NCBI GenBank assembly: GCA_040274725.1
Contig: JBEMAQ010000002.1
Coordinates: forward strand, 62,001 to 126,000
Source of the DNA: Solibacillus sp040274725
GTDB lineage: Bacteria; Bacillota; Bacilli; Bacillales_A; Planococcaceae
DNA: 64,000 nucleotides
Reading direction: 5' to 3'
Positions within the stretch are counted from its first letter, which is position 1. Each line of letters begins with the position of its first letter. This document shows positions 26,574-35,081 of the stretch, one piece after another. The position numbers and the translations under genes are program-made. Below the pieces are notes generated by a model, which searched no databases, was not told the origin of the DNA, and saw only the letters and a program-made list of their open reading frames with translations.

Positions 26574-26661
26574 ATTTAGAGACAACTTCTGTTGGCTCTA
26601 AATACATATATATATTTTTCAGAAGATTAAAAACAAATAGAGGACCGCTCGCATTGAGCGC
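26574..26661 (+). terminator. Two hairpins between ywlG and glyA
   Basis: The first hairpin (26574-26603) pairs ATTTAGAG-CAAC with GTTG-CTCTAAAT, with one mismatch; an AT-rich stretch ending in TTTTTC follows, so it is a likely terminator of the rpiB-ywlG transcript. The second (about 26647-26660, CGCTC/GAGCG) lies in the glyA leader. I see no purine or glycine riboswitch here. Confidence 0.6.
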
Positions 26662-26683
26662 ATAATTTAGGAGGATTTATCAA

Positions 26684-27928
26684 ATGGCATTCGAAAAATT
26701 AGCAGGACAAGACAAATCGGTATTAGACGCAATTTTACTTGAAAAGGGGCGTCAAAACTCAAACATCGAACTGATCGCTTCAGAAAACTTCGTATCAGAG
26801 GCCGTAATGGAAGCGCAAGGCTCTTACCTTACAAATAAATATGCAGAAGGCTACCCAGGTAAACGCTACTACGGTGGCTGTGAGCATGTAGACGTAGTAG
26901 AAGACATCGCGCGTGACCGTGCAAAAGAATTATTCGGCGCAGCATATGTAAACGTACAGCCTCACTCAGGTGCACAAGCAAACATGGCTGTTTACCACAC
27001 AATTTTACAACCAGGTGATACAGTATTAGGGATGAACTTATCTCACGGTGGTCACTTAACACACGGTTCACCAGTAAACTTCTCTGGTATTCTTTATAAC
27101 TTCGTAGAGTACGGTGTAACAGCAGATACAAACGTAATCGACTACGAGGACGTGCGTCAAAAAGCATTAGAAGCAAAACCAAAATTAATCGTTGCAGGTG
27201 CATCAGCTTACCCACGTGCAATTGACTTCGCAAAATTCCGTGAAATCGCGGATGAAGTGGGCGCTTACTTCATGGTAGACATGGCACACATCGCAGGTCT
27301 TGTAGCAGCTGGTGAGCATATGTCTCCAATCCCATACGCTGATTTTGTGACAACAACAACACACAAAACATTACGTGGCCCACGTGGCGGGATGATTTTA
27401 ACGAATGATGCGAAATGGGAAAAAGAATTAAACAAATCAGTCTTCCCAGGTATTCAAGGTGGTCCTTTAATGCACGTAATCGCTGCGAAAGCAGTAGCAT
27501 TCGGCGAAGCATTACAGCCTGACTTCAAAGACTACGCAAAACAAATCAAGTTAAACGCAGCAGCACTTGCAGCGAGCTTACAAGAAGAAGGCGTTGAAAT
27601 CGTATCAGGTGGTACAGATAACCACTTATTACTGCTTAACGTAAAATCTTTAGGCTTAACAGGTAAAGTGGCAGAGCACGTACTTGATGAAGTAGCCATC
27701 ACAACAAACAAAAACACAATCCCTTACGATACAGAAAAACCATTCGTAACATCGGGTGTTCGTGTAGGTACAGCAGCAATCACTTCTCGCGGCTTCAAGG
27801 AAGAAGATGCAATTGAAGTAGGTAAAATTATTGCGCTTGTTCTGAAAAACCCAGAAGATGCAGCAGTAAAAGTAGAAGCACGCAAACGCGTTGATGCACT
27901 AACTGCGAAACATCCTTTATACGCATAA
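26684..27928 (+). CDS. glyA: Serine hydroxymethyltransferase
   Basis: PLP enzyme converting serine and tetrahydrofolate to glycine and methylene-THF, the main source of one-carbon units. 414 residues. Landmarks: NIELIASENFVSEAV, GYPGKRYYGGCEHVD, VDMAHIAGLVAAG, and the PLP-lysine motif TTTTHKTLRGPRGG (Lys about 227). The codon bias is that of a highly expressed gene. Start ATG behind AGGAGG. A strong terminator follows. Confidence 0.98.
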   Translation: MAFEKLAGQDKSVLDAILLEKGRQNSNIELIASENFVSEAVMEAQGSYLTNKYAEGYPGKRYYGGCEHVDVVEDIARDRAKELFGAAYVNVQPHSGAQANMAVYHTILQPGDTVLGMNLSHGGHLTHGSPVNFSGILYNFVEYGVTADTNVIDYEDVRQKALEAKPKLIVAGASAYPRAIDFAKFREIADEVGAYFMVDMAHIAGLVAAGEHMSPIPYADFVTTTTHKTLRGPRGGMILTNDAKWEKELNKSVFPGIQGGPLMHVIAAKAVAFGEALQPDFKDYAKQIKLNAAALAASLQEEGVEIVSGGTDNHLLLLNVKSLGLTGKVAEHVLDEVAITTNKNTIPYDTEKPFVTSGVRVGTAAITSRGFKEEDAIEVGKIIALVLKNPEDAAVKVEARKRVDALTAKHPLYA

Positions 27929-27940
27929 GAAATGATTTTA

Positions 27941-27977
27941 AAACCTTGGAGCCGATTGGTGCTCCAAGGTTTTTTTA
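27941..27977 (+). terminator. Terminator after glyA
   Basis: AAACCTTGGAGC pairs with GCTCCAAGGTTT, followed by TTTTT. Confidence 0.9.
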
Positions 27978-28124
27978 CGTTAGCTTAAATTTTAGTAAGG
28001 CAATTTTTATGTCAATATTATCAAAATAGAAGCTGTACATAAAATTGTCGAAAAACGTAGAATAAAATATTCGAGTACTTTAATATGAGAGTAGGTAGAA
28101 TGATTCTAGGAAGAGGTGAAATGA

Positions 28125-30278
28125 TTGACAGTTGATATAGGGCGAACGACATCTTCTTTAGTTGAAATAATTAAAAACTTAGGCGAACAATCGAATAAAG
28201 CGTATCTCATTATAGAATGTGCAGATCATACATATCCAATAATTTATCACAATAATAAATACCGCGAACTAACACAATTTACAACAGAAGAAATAGAACA
28301 AAAGGCGTTTCAATCTATTTTTCTGCAAAATCGATCTCAACCAATGATAAGGGCGATTCAGCATAATTTACAAGCAGGTAAAATGTTTGAAATGGAGTTA
28401 GTTCAAGTGAAGAAGCAGGGGACATTTTGCTCGCGGATTGAATGCTTACCGTTTGGACAGGATTATTATCTTGTATTAGTCGAGGATATTACCATTAGTC
28501 AATTAACTAGCTATATGGATCGGTTAGCGCATCAAATGTTTTTATCGATTGAGAAAAACATGAAATTTCATGAACAAATTTCACTTATTTGTAGTGAAAT
28601 TGATGAGATGTTTTCTCCATATTCTTATACAACAATTACGTTGGAGCTAGAAAATAAGCTAGTGACGATGTTATCGAATAGATTTACTACGTTTAAAAGG
28701 AAGCAATTTATGCTAAAAAATGAGCGCGAATTAACCTTTTATACGCAAGTGATTCAGAAAAATCAAATTTTACAAATTGAAGATTTTGGACACTATCCAA
28801 TCAATGAAAATTTGAAACTATTTTTATTACAGCATAATTATAGCAATTGTTGGTTAATACCCATTATGAATCATGATGAAGTAATCGGCGTGATGACGGT
28901 ATTTTTTGATGTACAAAAGCATCCAACACTGGCGTATGAACAATCGGTAGCACGCTTGCTCGAGATTATCGCGACGTGCTATGAATTAAATAAAAAGCAA
29001 CTATTGATTCAACAACTTGCGTATATAGACCAAGCGACAAGCCTGCCAAATTTACATCATTTTAAACGGATATTAAAAGGTTTAAAGAAAAAAGGTAAGT
29101 ATGGTGTAGTTAAAATTGTAGAAGCAAGTGAGTTTTCGAAAATTGTTGAGTTGTATGGGCGTGGTGTTGGTGATAAGTTATTGAAAGAAATAGGAGAGCG
29201 TCTGAAGCAAACGTCTACGAGTAAAATTTTTCATATTGCACGTTATACAAGCTCATCGCTTATTATTTTTTCGACGCGTGATTTTAATACTGTTCGTGTA
29301 GATCCTACACCTTTTTTACATATAATAGCTAGCCCGTTTGAAGTTAATGGTACAAATACATATATTACATTGAAAAGTGGATTTGCAGCATTTGATGAAG
29401 AGGTAAGCTGTGAAAATTCCATCCGCTATGCTGAAGTAGCGCTTGAAAAAGCGAAGAAAACAGCAGGTACACAAACAGAGTATTATGAAGGTCATATGGA
29501 CGTGATACGTCAGCGCGAGATGGAGATTTTAAATTATTTGACGGAAGCGATTCATAAGAAAGAGATTGAGACGTATTTTCAACCAAAAATGACGCTTTAT
29601 CGTGAACGTATTGCGAGTGTAGAAGCGTTAGCGCGCTGGCATTCTAAAGAGCTTGGTTTTGTATCGCCAGCAGAGTTTATTCCGGTAGCAGAAAATGCAG
29701 GCTTAATTTGTGATATCGATTTATTAATGCTTGAACAAATTTTACAGTGGATGCAGCGACGTCTTTATGCCGGTAAAAAAATTATTCCCGTAGCGATTAA
29801 TATTTCACCAACACATTTTTATCATCCGGATTTTGTGATGAATATGAAACGATTAATAGGTAAATATTATATCGACCCCAATTATTTAATTGTGGAAGTG
29901 ACAGAAAGTATCGGCTTAGCGGATTTAAAGCGTGCAAAAATGATTTTACGTGACTTACATCGTCTGGGTGTAAAAACGAGTGTCGATGATTTTGGCATCG
30001 GCTATTCATCGCTTAGTTATTTACAAAAGTTTTCGTTCCAGGAATTAAAGATTGACCGAAGTTTCATATCAAATTTGCATGAAATGGGGACATTTGCAAT
30101 TGTGAAGGCCATCATTCAAGTTGCGCATACACTTCAAATGACGGTAACAGCTGAAGGGGTAGAAACAAAAGAGCAGTTGGAAATATTAAAGAAACTGCGT
30201 TGTGATATTGCACAAGGTTATTATTATCATAAGCCAATGATGATTAAAAACTTTGAACAAATATTTGATTTAAAATAA
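28125..30278 (+). CDS. Cyclic-di-GMP phosphodiesterase: PAS-GAF-degenerate GGDEF-EAL
   Basis: 717 residues with no membrane segment. A PAS-like region (about 20-125), a GAF-like region (about 150-290), a GGDEF-fold domain (about 298-455) and an EAL domain (about 465-715). The GGDEF signature is lost: residues 375-379 read TSSSL, so no cyclase activity is expected. The EAL domain keeps its key residues: E500-A-L, N559, E591, D621-D622, K642, E677 and Q697, so it should hydrolyse c-di-GMP. The degenerate GGDEF may bind GTP as an allosteric input, as in CC3396-type enzymes (inference). Start is TTG behind AGGAAGAGG; the ATG four bases upstream is out of frame. Confidence 0.92.
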   Translation: MTVDIGRTTSSLVEIIKNLGEQSNKAYLIIECADHTYPIIYHNNKYRELTQFTTEEIEQKAFQSIFLQNRSQPMIRAIQHNLQAGKMFEMELVQVKKQGTFCSRIECLPFGQDYYLVLVEDITISQLTSYMDRLAHQMFLSIEKNMKFHEQISLICSEIDEMFSPYSYTTITLELENKLVTMLSNRFTTFKRKQFMLKNERELTFYTQVIQKNQILQIEDFGHYPINENLKLFLLQHNYSNCWLIPIMNHDEVIGVMTVFFDVQKHPTLAYEQSVARLLEIIATCYELNKKQLLIQQLAYIDQATSLPNLHHFKRILKGLKKKGKYGVVKIVEASEFSKIVELYGRGVGDKLLKEIGERLKQTSTSKIFHIARYTSSSLIIFSTRDFNTVRVDPTPFLHIIASPFEVNGTNTYITLKSGFAAFDEEVSCENSIRYAEVALEKAKKTAGTQTEYYEGHMDVIRQREMEILNYLTEAIHKKEIETYFQPKMTLYRERIASVEALARWHSKELGFVSPAEFIPVAENAGLICDIDLLMLEQILQWMQRRLYAGKKIIPVAINISPTHFYHPDFVMNMKRLIGKYYIDPNYLIVEVTESIGLADLKRAKMILRDLHRLGVKTSVDDFGIGYSSLSYLQKFSFQELKIDRSFISNLHEMGTFAIVKAIIQVAHTLQMTVTAEGVETKEQLEILKKLRCDIAQGYYYHKPMMIKNFEQIFDLK

Positions 30279-30367
30279 TATTGTTAGGTAATTAGTATAA
30301 CATAGTTTTTTTAAATCGCTTTTTCTGTTATACTATTTCAGATAAACAACAGTTAGGAGATGTCTAC

Positions 30368-30997
30368 ATGAGCAAAGTTTATGTATTTGACCACCCATTA
30401 ATTCAACATAAGTTAACGTATATTCGTGATCAAAAAACAGGTACAAAGGAATTCCGTGAGCTAGTTGACGAAGTGGCAACATTAATGGCATTCGAAATTA
30501 CGCGTGACTTACCATTAGAGGAAATCGAAATCGACACACCTGTAACAAAAGCAAAAACAAAGGTGTTATCAGGTAAAAAAATCGCAATCGTACCAATTTT
30601 ACGTGCAGGTATTGGCATGGTAGACGGGGTACTAAAATTAATTCCTGCTGCTAAAGTTGGTCATATCGGTCTTTATCGTGACCCAGAAACACTAAAGCCG
30701 GTTGAATATTATGCGAAGCTTCCTGCTGATGTAGAAGAGCGCGATTTCATCATTGTAGACCCAATGCTTGCAACAGGTGGTTCAGCTGTTGAGGCCATCA
30801 ACTCACTGAAAAAACGCGGTGCAAAAAGCATCAAATTCATGTGCTTAATTGCTGCTCCAGAAGGCGTAAAAGCAATTCAAGAAATCCATAATGATGTAGA
30901 TATTTACATCGCTGCACTAGACGAAAAATTAAACGACCACGGCTACATCGTACCAGGACTTGGCGATGCTGGCGACCGTTTATTCGGCACGAAGTAA
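30368..30997 (+). CDS. upp: Uracil phosphoribosyltransferase
   Basis: Salvages uracil to UMP with PRPP. 209 residues, normal length. The PRPP-binding loop is VDPMLATGGSA and the uracil-binding end is YIVPGLGDAGDRLFGT. The start is behind TTAGGAGA. A TATACT -10 box is at 30329-30334 with a poor -35. In B. subtilis it also lies between glyA and the atp operon. Confidence 0.97.
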   Translation: MSKVYVFDHPLIQHKLTYIRDQKTGTKEFRELVDEVATLMAFEITRDLPLEEIEIDTPVTKAKTKVLSGKKIAIVPILRAGIGMVDGVLKLIPAAKVGHIGLYRDPETLKPVEYYAKLPADVEERDFIIVDPMLATGGSAVEAINSLKKRGAKSIKFMCLIAAPEGVKAIQEIHNDVDIYIAALDEKLNDHGYIVPGLGDAGDRLFGTK

Positions 30998-31003
30998 ATA
31001 ATG

Positions 31004-31043
31004 ACACGTCCGTTCAATTAAATTTGGACGGGCGTTTTTTGTT
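31004..31043 (+). terminator. Terminator after upp
   Basis: ACGTCCGTTCAA pairs with TTTGGACGGGCGT with two G-T pairs; TTTTTT follows. Confidence 0.85.
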
Positions 31044-31115
31044 TGATTTAGAAAATATCCATTGAATAAATGTCTACAACGGGTAGAATGAATAATAATA
31101 ATGGAGGGAATTATA

Positions 31116-32234
31116 ATGACAAAGAAACATAAAGTAATGACTATTTTCGGCACGCGTCCGGAAGCAATCAAAATGGCACCACTTGTACTTGAATTACAAA
31201 AGCATGAGGATAAAATTGAGTCGATTGTGACGGTAACAGCACAGCACCGACAAATGCTTGACCAAGTGTTAGAAACATTCAACATTACGCCAGATTTCGA
31301 TTTAAATATTATGAAGGATCGTCAAACCTTAGTTGACGTGGCGACAAATGCACTACAAGGCTTAGATAAAGTGATGAAGGAAGCGCAGCCTGATATTGTA
31401 CTTGTACATGGCGATACAGCAACGACGTTCGTGGGGAGCTTAGCAGCATTTTACAATCAAATTGCTATTGGCCACGTAGAGGCGGGCCTTCGTACAGGCC
31501 AAAAATATTCACCGTACCCAGAAGAGATGAACCGTCAGCTAACGGGTGTGATGGCAGATTTACATTTTGCACCAACTGAGCAATCACGCGACAACCTATT
31601 AAAGGAAAATAAAGTGCCTGAAGCAATTTTTGTTACAGGAAATACAGCAATTGATGCATTAAAAACAACAGTTAGTGAACACTATAGTCATGAAGTGCTT
31701 GAAAGAATGGGCACGGATCGCATGATTTTATTAACAGCGCACCGTCGTGAAAATTTAGGTGAGCCAATGCGCAATATGTTCCGTGCCATTATGCGCTTAC
31801 TTGTTGAGCATGAAGATGTACAAGTTGTCTATCCAGTTCACATGAATCCAGCAGTACGTGAGGTAGCGAACGAAATTTTAGGCGATAACCCACGCGTTCA
31901 TTTAATTGAGCCGCTTGAAGTATTTGATTTCCATAATTTCGCTGCACGTTCATTTATGATTTTAACGGATTCAGGTGGTGTACAGGAGGAGGCGCCGTCA
32001 CTAGGTAAGCCAGTACTTGTACTACGTGATACAACAGAACGTCCAGAAGGTATTGCAGCAGGCACATTGAAACTTGCGGGGACAGATGAGGAAGTTATTT
32101 ATTCAATGGCAAAAGAGCTGTTGACGAACGCGGAAGCGTACAGTGCAATGGCGCATGCGTCCAATCCGTACGGGGATGGACATGCCTCAGAGCGTATTGT
32201 GAAAGCATTACTTACATTTTTAGAAAAAAAATAA
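31116..32234 (+). CDS. wecB: UDP-N-acetylglucosamine 2-epimerase
   Basis: Non-hydrolysing epimerase giving UDP-ManNAc from UDP-GlcNAc, a precursor of wall polymers. 372 residues. Motifs: FGTRPEAIKMAPL at the N-terminus, VHGDTATTF, GHVEAGLRTG, TAHRRENLGEP and the SGGVQEEAPSLGKPVL loop. ATG 31116 follows ATGGAGGG; the in-frame ATG at 31101 is itself part of that Shine-Dalgarno. Together with wecC and tagA further along it would supply ManNAc/ManNAcA for a secondary cell-wall polymer. Also called mnaA in Bacillus. Confidence 0.95.
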   Translation: MTKKHKVMTIFGTRPEAIKMAPLVLELQKHEDKIESIVTVTAQHRQMLDQVLETFNITPDFDLNIMKDRQTLVDVATNALQGLDKVMKEAQPDIVLVHGDTATTFVGSLAAFYNQIAIGHVEAGLRTGQKYSPYPEEMNRQLTGVMADLHFAPTEQSRDNLLKENKVPEAIFVTGNTAIDALKTTVSEHYSHEVLERMGTDRMILLTAHRRENLGEPMRNMFRAIMRLLVEHEDVQVVYPVHMNPAVREVANEILGDNPRVHLIEPLEVFDFHNFAARSFMILTDSGGVQEEAPSLGKPVLVLRDTTERPEGIAAGTLKLAGTDEEVIYSMAKELLTNAEAYSAMAHASNPYGDGHASERIVKALLTFLEKK

Positions 32235-32248
32235 AATTCCGAAAAAAT

Positions 32249-32297
32249 AAAAGTGATTTGTTTTTTTTAAAATAAAAAGGTCAAATCACTTTTTAAA
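32249..32297 (+). terminator. Terminator after wecB
   Basis: AAAAGTGATTTG (32249-32260) pairs with CAAATCACTTTT (32282-32293), with an AT-rich loop and a T-tract. Confidence 0.75.
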
Positions 32298-32604
32298 TGT
32301 AAATTTCTGATTATCTAGCTTTTCGGTAGCAATTCTCTTGAATTATTAGCGAAATGGCTAATTGTATAAAAGGAAGATGAGCTAAACATAAAAGTTGGAA
32401 TTTAGGCTAGATGTTTAAAAACAAAAAAAATATCAAATTTTTTTTTTGTAGAGTAAAAAAATATGGAAAAAGAAATTTTGGTATAAGGTAGCGAATAATG
32501 TTCTTTTAGTTCATTTAATGAGTTACAAATAGAAATAAAGTACGAAAAATTTGTCCACAATTTGACAAGACATGCGTCATTGTGAAGTTTTTCACCTGAA
32601 CCAA
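32298..32604. other. AT-rich gene-free stretch upstream of the atp promoter
   Basis: About 300 bases, very AT-rich, with long A and T tracts (32420-32470). A small hairpin GTGAA/TTCAC lies at 32582-32595 just before the atp promoter. A 72-codon minus-strand frame here has no ribosome binding site or family resemblance. I see no gene. The tracts could give intrinsic curvature or UP-element activity. Confidence 0.5.
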
Positions 32605-32633
32605 TTGACATCAAAAACACCCTATTGTATGCT
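32605..32633 (+). promoter_or_regulatory. atp operon promoter (sigma-A)
   Basis: Consensus TTGACA (32605-32610), a 17-base spacer and TATGCT (32628-32633). Transcription would start near 32640, leaving about 320 bases of leader before atpI. A/T-rich sequence lies directly upstream. Confidence 0.82.
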
Positions 32634-32639
32634 TACAAA

Positions 32640-32961
32640 GGGTAAGAATGATAAGGGTTTCGTCTAGTCTAAAGGCGTTGAAACACTTGTTATATCAAGT
32701 TTCTACTAGATTGACAGTAAATAACCTTTGCTACGTCAATTTGCAACGTTTTTATGCGTCTGGAGAAAAGTCCATAGCAGCAGGAGCTATTTAGAGGTAC
32801 TCGAATCTGTCCTCTTAACATGACGAATGTTAGGAAATTTTGGTTCCGTATCTATAATCAGCTCTTTGTTTGTGTAGTGCATTCACTACGATTTTACATT
32901 CACTTGATGGTCGATGGACACTTTCATTACTCGAAAAAATGATTCAGGAGATTAATTGCCA
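32640..32961 (+). ncRNA. Long structured 5' leader of the atp operon (candidate regulatory RNA)
   Basis: A series of hairpins can be drawn: TCTAGT/ACTAGA (32663-32710) enclosing GAAA-CTTG/CAAG-TTTC (32680-32703); ATTGAC-GTA/TAC-GTCAAT (32710-32740); ATAGC/GCTAT (32774-32790); AGAGG/CCTCT (about 32792-32815); TAACAT/ATGTTA (32816-32832); and a perfect GTAGTG/CACTAC (32873-32888). No hairpin is followed by a good T-run and no peptide with a ribosome binding site is visible. I do not recognise a known riboswitch. It could regulate translation of atpI/atpB, stabilise the message, or be a separate small RNA. Confidence 0.45.
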
Positions 32962-33333
32962 ATGCTAGATTTGCATCACACGTTTGCTGTGCAGAAAAGA
33001 GCGTTATTTTTTTTGGTCGCAGTATGCGCAATAGGTTGGGGCTTTTCACCGTATGATTCGATTTTTGCTGGGGTTGCTCTAGGTGCTTTCTTTGGTACGT
33101 ATAACTTTTGGTTATTAGTTCGACGGATGGAGAAGTTTGACCGTTCCATTAGTGAAGGGACGAAAGTAGCATCAGTAGGTTCAGCTATGCGGTTTGGATC
33201 CGGTGTTGCAGCAGTCGCAGTAGCAATTTCGTTGCCACAATATTTTCACTTAATTAGCACGGTCATTGGGCTAATGATTCCGTACGTATTTCTTGTAACT
33301 ATGCAAGTCGTACATCATGTTAAAAACCATTAA
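32962..33333 (+). CDS. atpI: ATP synthase protein I
   Basis: 123-residue membrane protein with four hydrophobic segments (from about residue 10, ALFFLVAVCAIGWGF). AtpI assists c-ring assembly and possibly Mg2+ supply; it is not a stoichiometric subunit. ATG 32962 is preferred, 11 bases after AGGAG; an in-frame TTG at 32956 is closer to it and possible. First gene of the atp operon, as in other Bacilli. The sequence is weakly conserved, as is usual for AtpI; identity rests mainly on position and topology. Confidence 0.85.
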   Translation: MLDLHHTFAVQKRALFFLVAVCAIGWGFSPYDSIFAGVALGAFFGTYNFWLLVRRMEKFDRSISEGTKVASVGSAMRFGSGVAAVAVAISLPQYFHLISTVIGLMIPYVFLVTMQVVHHVKNH

Positions 33334-33363
33334 AGTGCATCGGAAAGAGAGGTGAATGCAAAA

Positions 33364-34089
33364 ATGAATCATACAGCCCCGGAGTATGACGTTAACTTAG
33401 GCTTTATGACGCTTACGTTTAACTTATCTACGGTGATGATGCTTGTGATTAGTGCCCTGATTGTATTTTTAATCGCAGTTTTATCAACGCGTAAACTAGC
33501 GCTTAAACCAACAGGTGCTCAAAACTTCATGGAGTGGGTTATGGACTTCGTGCGAGGCATCATCAAAAGTAACATGGACTGGAAAACAGGTGGTCGATTC
33601 CATATTCTTGGAATTACACTTATTATGTTCATCGCGGTATCAAACTTAATCGGTTTACCATTAGGTGGTATCGTTTACGGACATGATCTTTGGTGGAAAT
33701 CACCAACAGCCGATCCAACAGTTACGATGACATTAGCAGCTTTAATCCTTGTACTTTCACAGTACTATGGTGTTAAAATGCTTGGAACGGGTGGCTATAC
33801 AAAAACATTCTTCCAACCAATGTCATTTATGTTCCCACTAAAGATTATCGAGGAGTTCGCGAATACGCTGACACTTGGTCTACGTCTTTACGGTAACATC
33901 TACGCAGGTGAAATCTTAATCACGCTTATTGCTGGTTTAGCTACATCTAGCGCACTAGGCTTCGTTGGTGCGATTGTACCAATGATGGCATGGCAAGGAT
34001 TCTCGATCTTCATCGGTTTAATCCAAGCTTTCATTTTCACTATGTTAACAATGGTTTACCTTTCTCACAAAGTGAGTACAGACCATTAA
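33364..34089 (+). CDS. atpB: ATP synthase subunit a
   Basis: Membrane stator subunit forming the proton half-channels. 241 residues, about five to six membrane helices. The essential Arg is in ANTLTLGLRLYGNIYAGE, and the C-terminal helix has IQAFIFTMLTMVYLS. ATG 33364 is chosen, spaced 11 bases from AAGAGAGG; an in-frame GTG at 33352 overlaps that Shine-Dalgarno. Second gene of the atp operon. Confidence 0.97.
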   Translation: MNHTAPEYDVNLGFMTLTFNLSTVMMLVISALIVFLIAVLSTRKLALKPTGAQNFMEWVMDFVRGIIKSNMDWKTGGRFHILGITLIMFIAVSNLIGLPLGGIVYGHDLWWKSPTADPTVTMTLAALILVLSQYYGVKMLGTGGYTKTFFQPMSFMFPLKIIEEFANTLTLGLRLYGNIYAGEILITLIAGLATSSALGFVGAIVPMMAWQGFSIFIGLIQAFIFTMLTMVYLSHKVSTDH

Positions 34090-34100
34090 TTATAAATTCT

Positions 34101-34109
34101 TGCTATAAT
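34101..34109 (+). promoter_or_regulatory. Possible extended -10 promoter before atpE
   Basis: TGCTATAAT matches the extended -10 element (TG, one base, TATAAT) and lies 55 bases before atpE. There is no clear -35. It could give extra atpE transcript. Confidence 0.4.
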
Positions 34110-34163
34110 GTAGCGAGAGTTTGAACCAAACAAAAAACACAATTCCAAGGAGGAAATATTACA

Positions 34164-34388
34164 ATGGTAGGTTCAGTAGGTTTATTAGCAGCAGCAATCG
34201 CAATCGGTTTAGCAGCACTAGGTGCAGGTATCGGTAACGGTCTTATCGTTTCAAAAACAGTAGAAGGTATCGCTCGTCAACCAGAAGCACGTGGCGTTCT
34301 TCAAACTACAATGTTCATCGGGGTTGCATTAGTAGAAGCATTACCGATCATCGCAGTAGTAGTAGCATTCATCGTAATGAACCAATAG
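34164..34388 (+). CDS. atpE: ATP synthase subunit c
   Basis: 74-residue hairpin protein forming the proton-driven rotor ring. Two helices (about 4-34 and 46-72) joined by the polar loop ARQPEA. The proton-binding Glu58 sits in VALVEALPII. The helix-1 glycine pattern LGAGIGNG is present. I see no sodium-binding signature, so a proton enzyme is expected. Strong AAGGAGG ribosome binding site, fitting the need for many copies per enzyme. Flanked by a possible promoter (34101) and a hairpin (34411). Confidence 0.98.
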   Translation: MVGSVGLLAAAIAIGLAALGAGIGNGLIVSKTVEGIARQPEARGVLQTTMFIGVALVEALPIIAVVVAFIVMNQ

Positions 34389-34410
34389 TCTATACGATTA
34401 TTGTTGTAGG

Positions 34411-34446
34411 TGGCGAAGCAAATTTCTCAGGAAAAAAACTTCGCCA
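34411..34446 (+). promoter_or_regulatory. Hairpin between atpE and atpF
   Basis: TGGCGAAG (34411-34418) pairs with CTTCGCCA (34439-34446) across an A-rich loop, followed by TTCATTTTG. It lies in an unusually wide 171-base gap. Such hairpins downstream of atpE can stabilise the upstream message or cause partial termination. Confidence 0.7.
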
Positions 34447-34559
34447 TTCATTTTGTATAGGTGAGTAATTATTTATACAATTAGCTTTTTAAAAGTGAAT
34501 TCAAAGGTTTACAAATTATAGATTTTGAACTCAAAGCTCTTGAAGGGAGTGAAACAATC

Positions 34560-35081
34560 GTGTTTTTAGATTATCTAGTACTAGGTGCTGGTGCTGAGAA
34601 ATTCAACATCGGTGATATCTTAGCTACATTAGTTATTTTCTTACTATTAATGTTCCTTCTTAAAAAGTTCGCTTGGGGTCCTTTAATGGGTATCATGCAA
34701 GAACGTGAAGAATTAGTTGCAAGCGGAATCGACGCTGCTGAAAAAGCAAAGAAAGAAACGGCTGCACTATTAGAAGAACAAAAAGCTCTTTTAAAAGAAG
34801 CGCGCACTGAAGCACAATCAATCATTGAAGGTGCTAAGAAGCAAGGAGAAGCTAGCCGCGAAGAAATCGTGTCTGCAGCTCGTGCTGAAGCAGTTCGTTT
34901 AAAAGAATCTGCTACTCGTGATATCGAGGCAGAAAAAGAAAAAGCAATCGCGGCTGTTCGTGAAGAAGTGGTGTCACTATCAGTTCTTGCTGCGTCTAAA
35001 GTTCTTGGTAAAGAAATTTCTGAGGCTGACAATAGCGCATTAATTAAAGAAACGATTGCGAAGGCAGGCGAAGCGAAATGA
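34560..35081 (+). CDS. atpF: ATP synthase subunit b
   Basis: Peripheral stalk subunit. 173 residues: one N-terminal membrane helix (about 18-38, LATLVIFLLLMFLLKKF) and a long charged coiled coil rich in Ala, Glu and Lys. GTG start behind GAAGGGAGTG. Its stop overlaps the atpH start (ATGA), so b and delta are translationally coupled, which suits their one-to-one contact. Confidence 0.97.
   Translation: MFLDYLVLGAGAEKFNIGDILATLVIFLLLMFLLKKFAWGPLMGIMQEREELVASGIDAAEKAKKETAALLEEQKALLKEARTEAQSIIEGAKKQGEASREEIVSAARAEAVRLKESATRDIEAEKEKAIAAVREEVVSLSVLAASKVLGKEISEADNSALIKETIAKAGEAK

Noticed and set aside
26574..26683. A purine or glycine riboswitch before glyA.
   Set aside because: Only two simple hairpins are present; the conserved cores of these riboswitches are absent.
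32402..32620. A 72-codon minus-strand frame in the wecB-atpI gap.
   Set aside because: It has no Shine-Dalgarno, covers A/T tracts and the atp promoter, and shows no family pattern.
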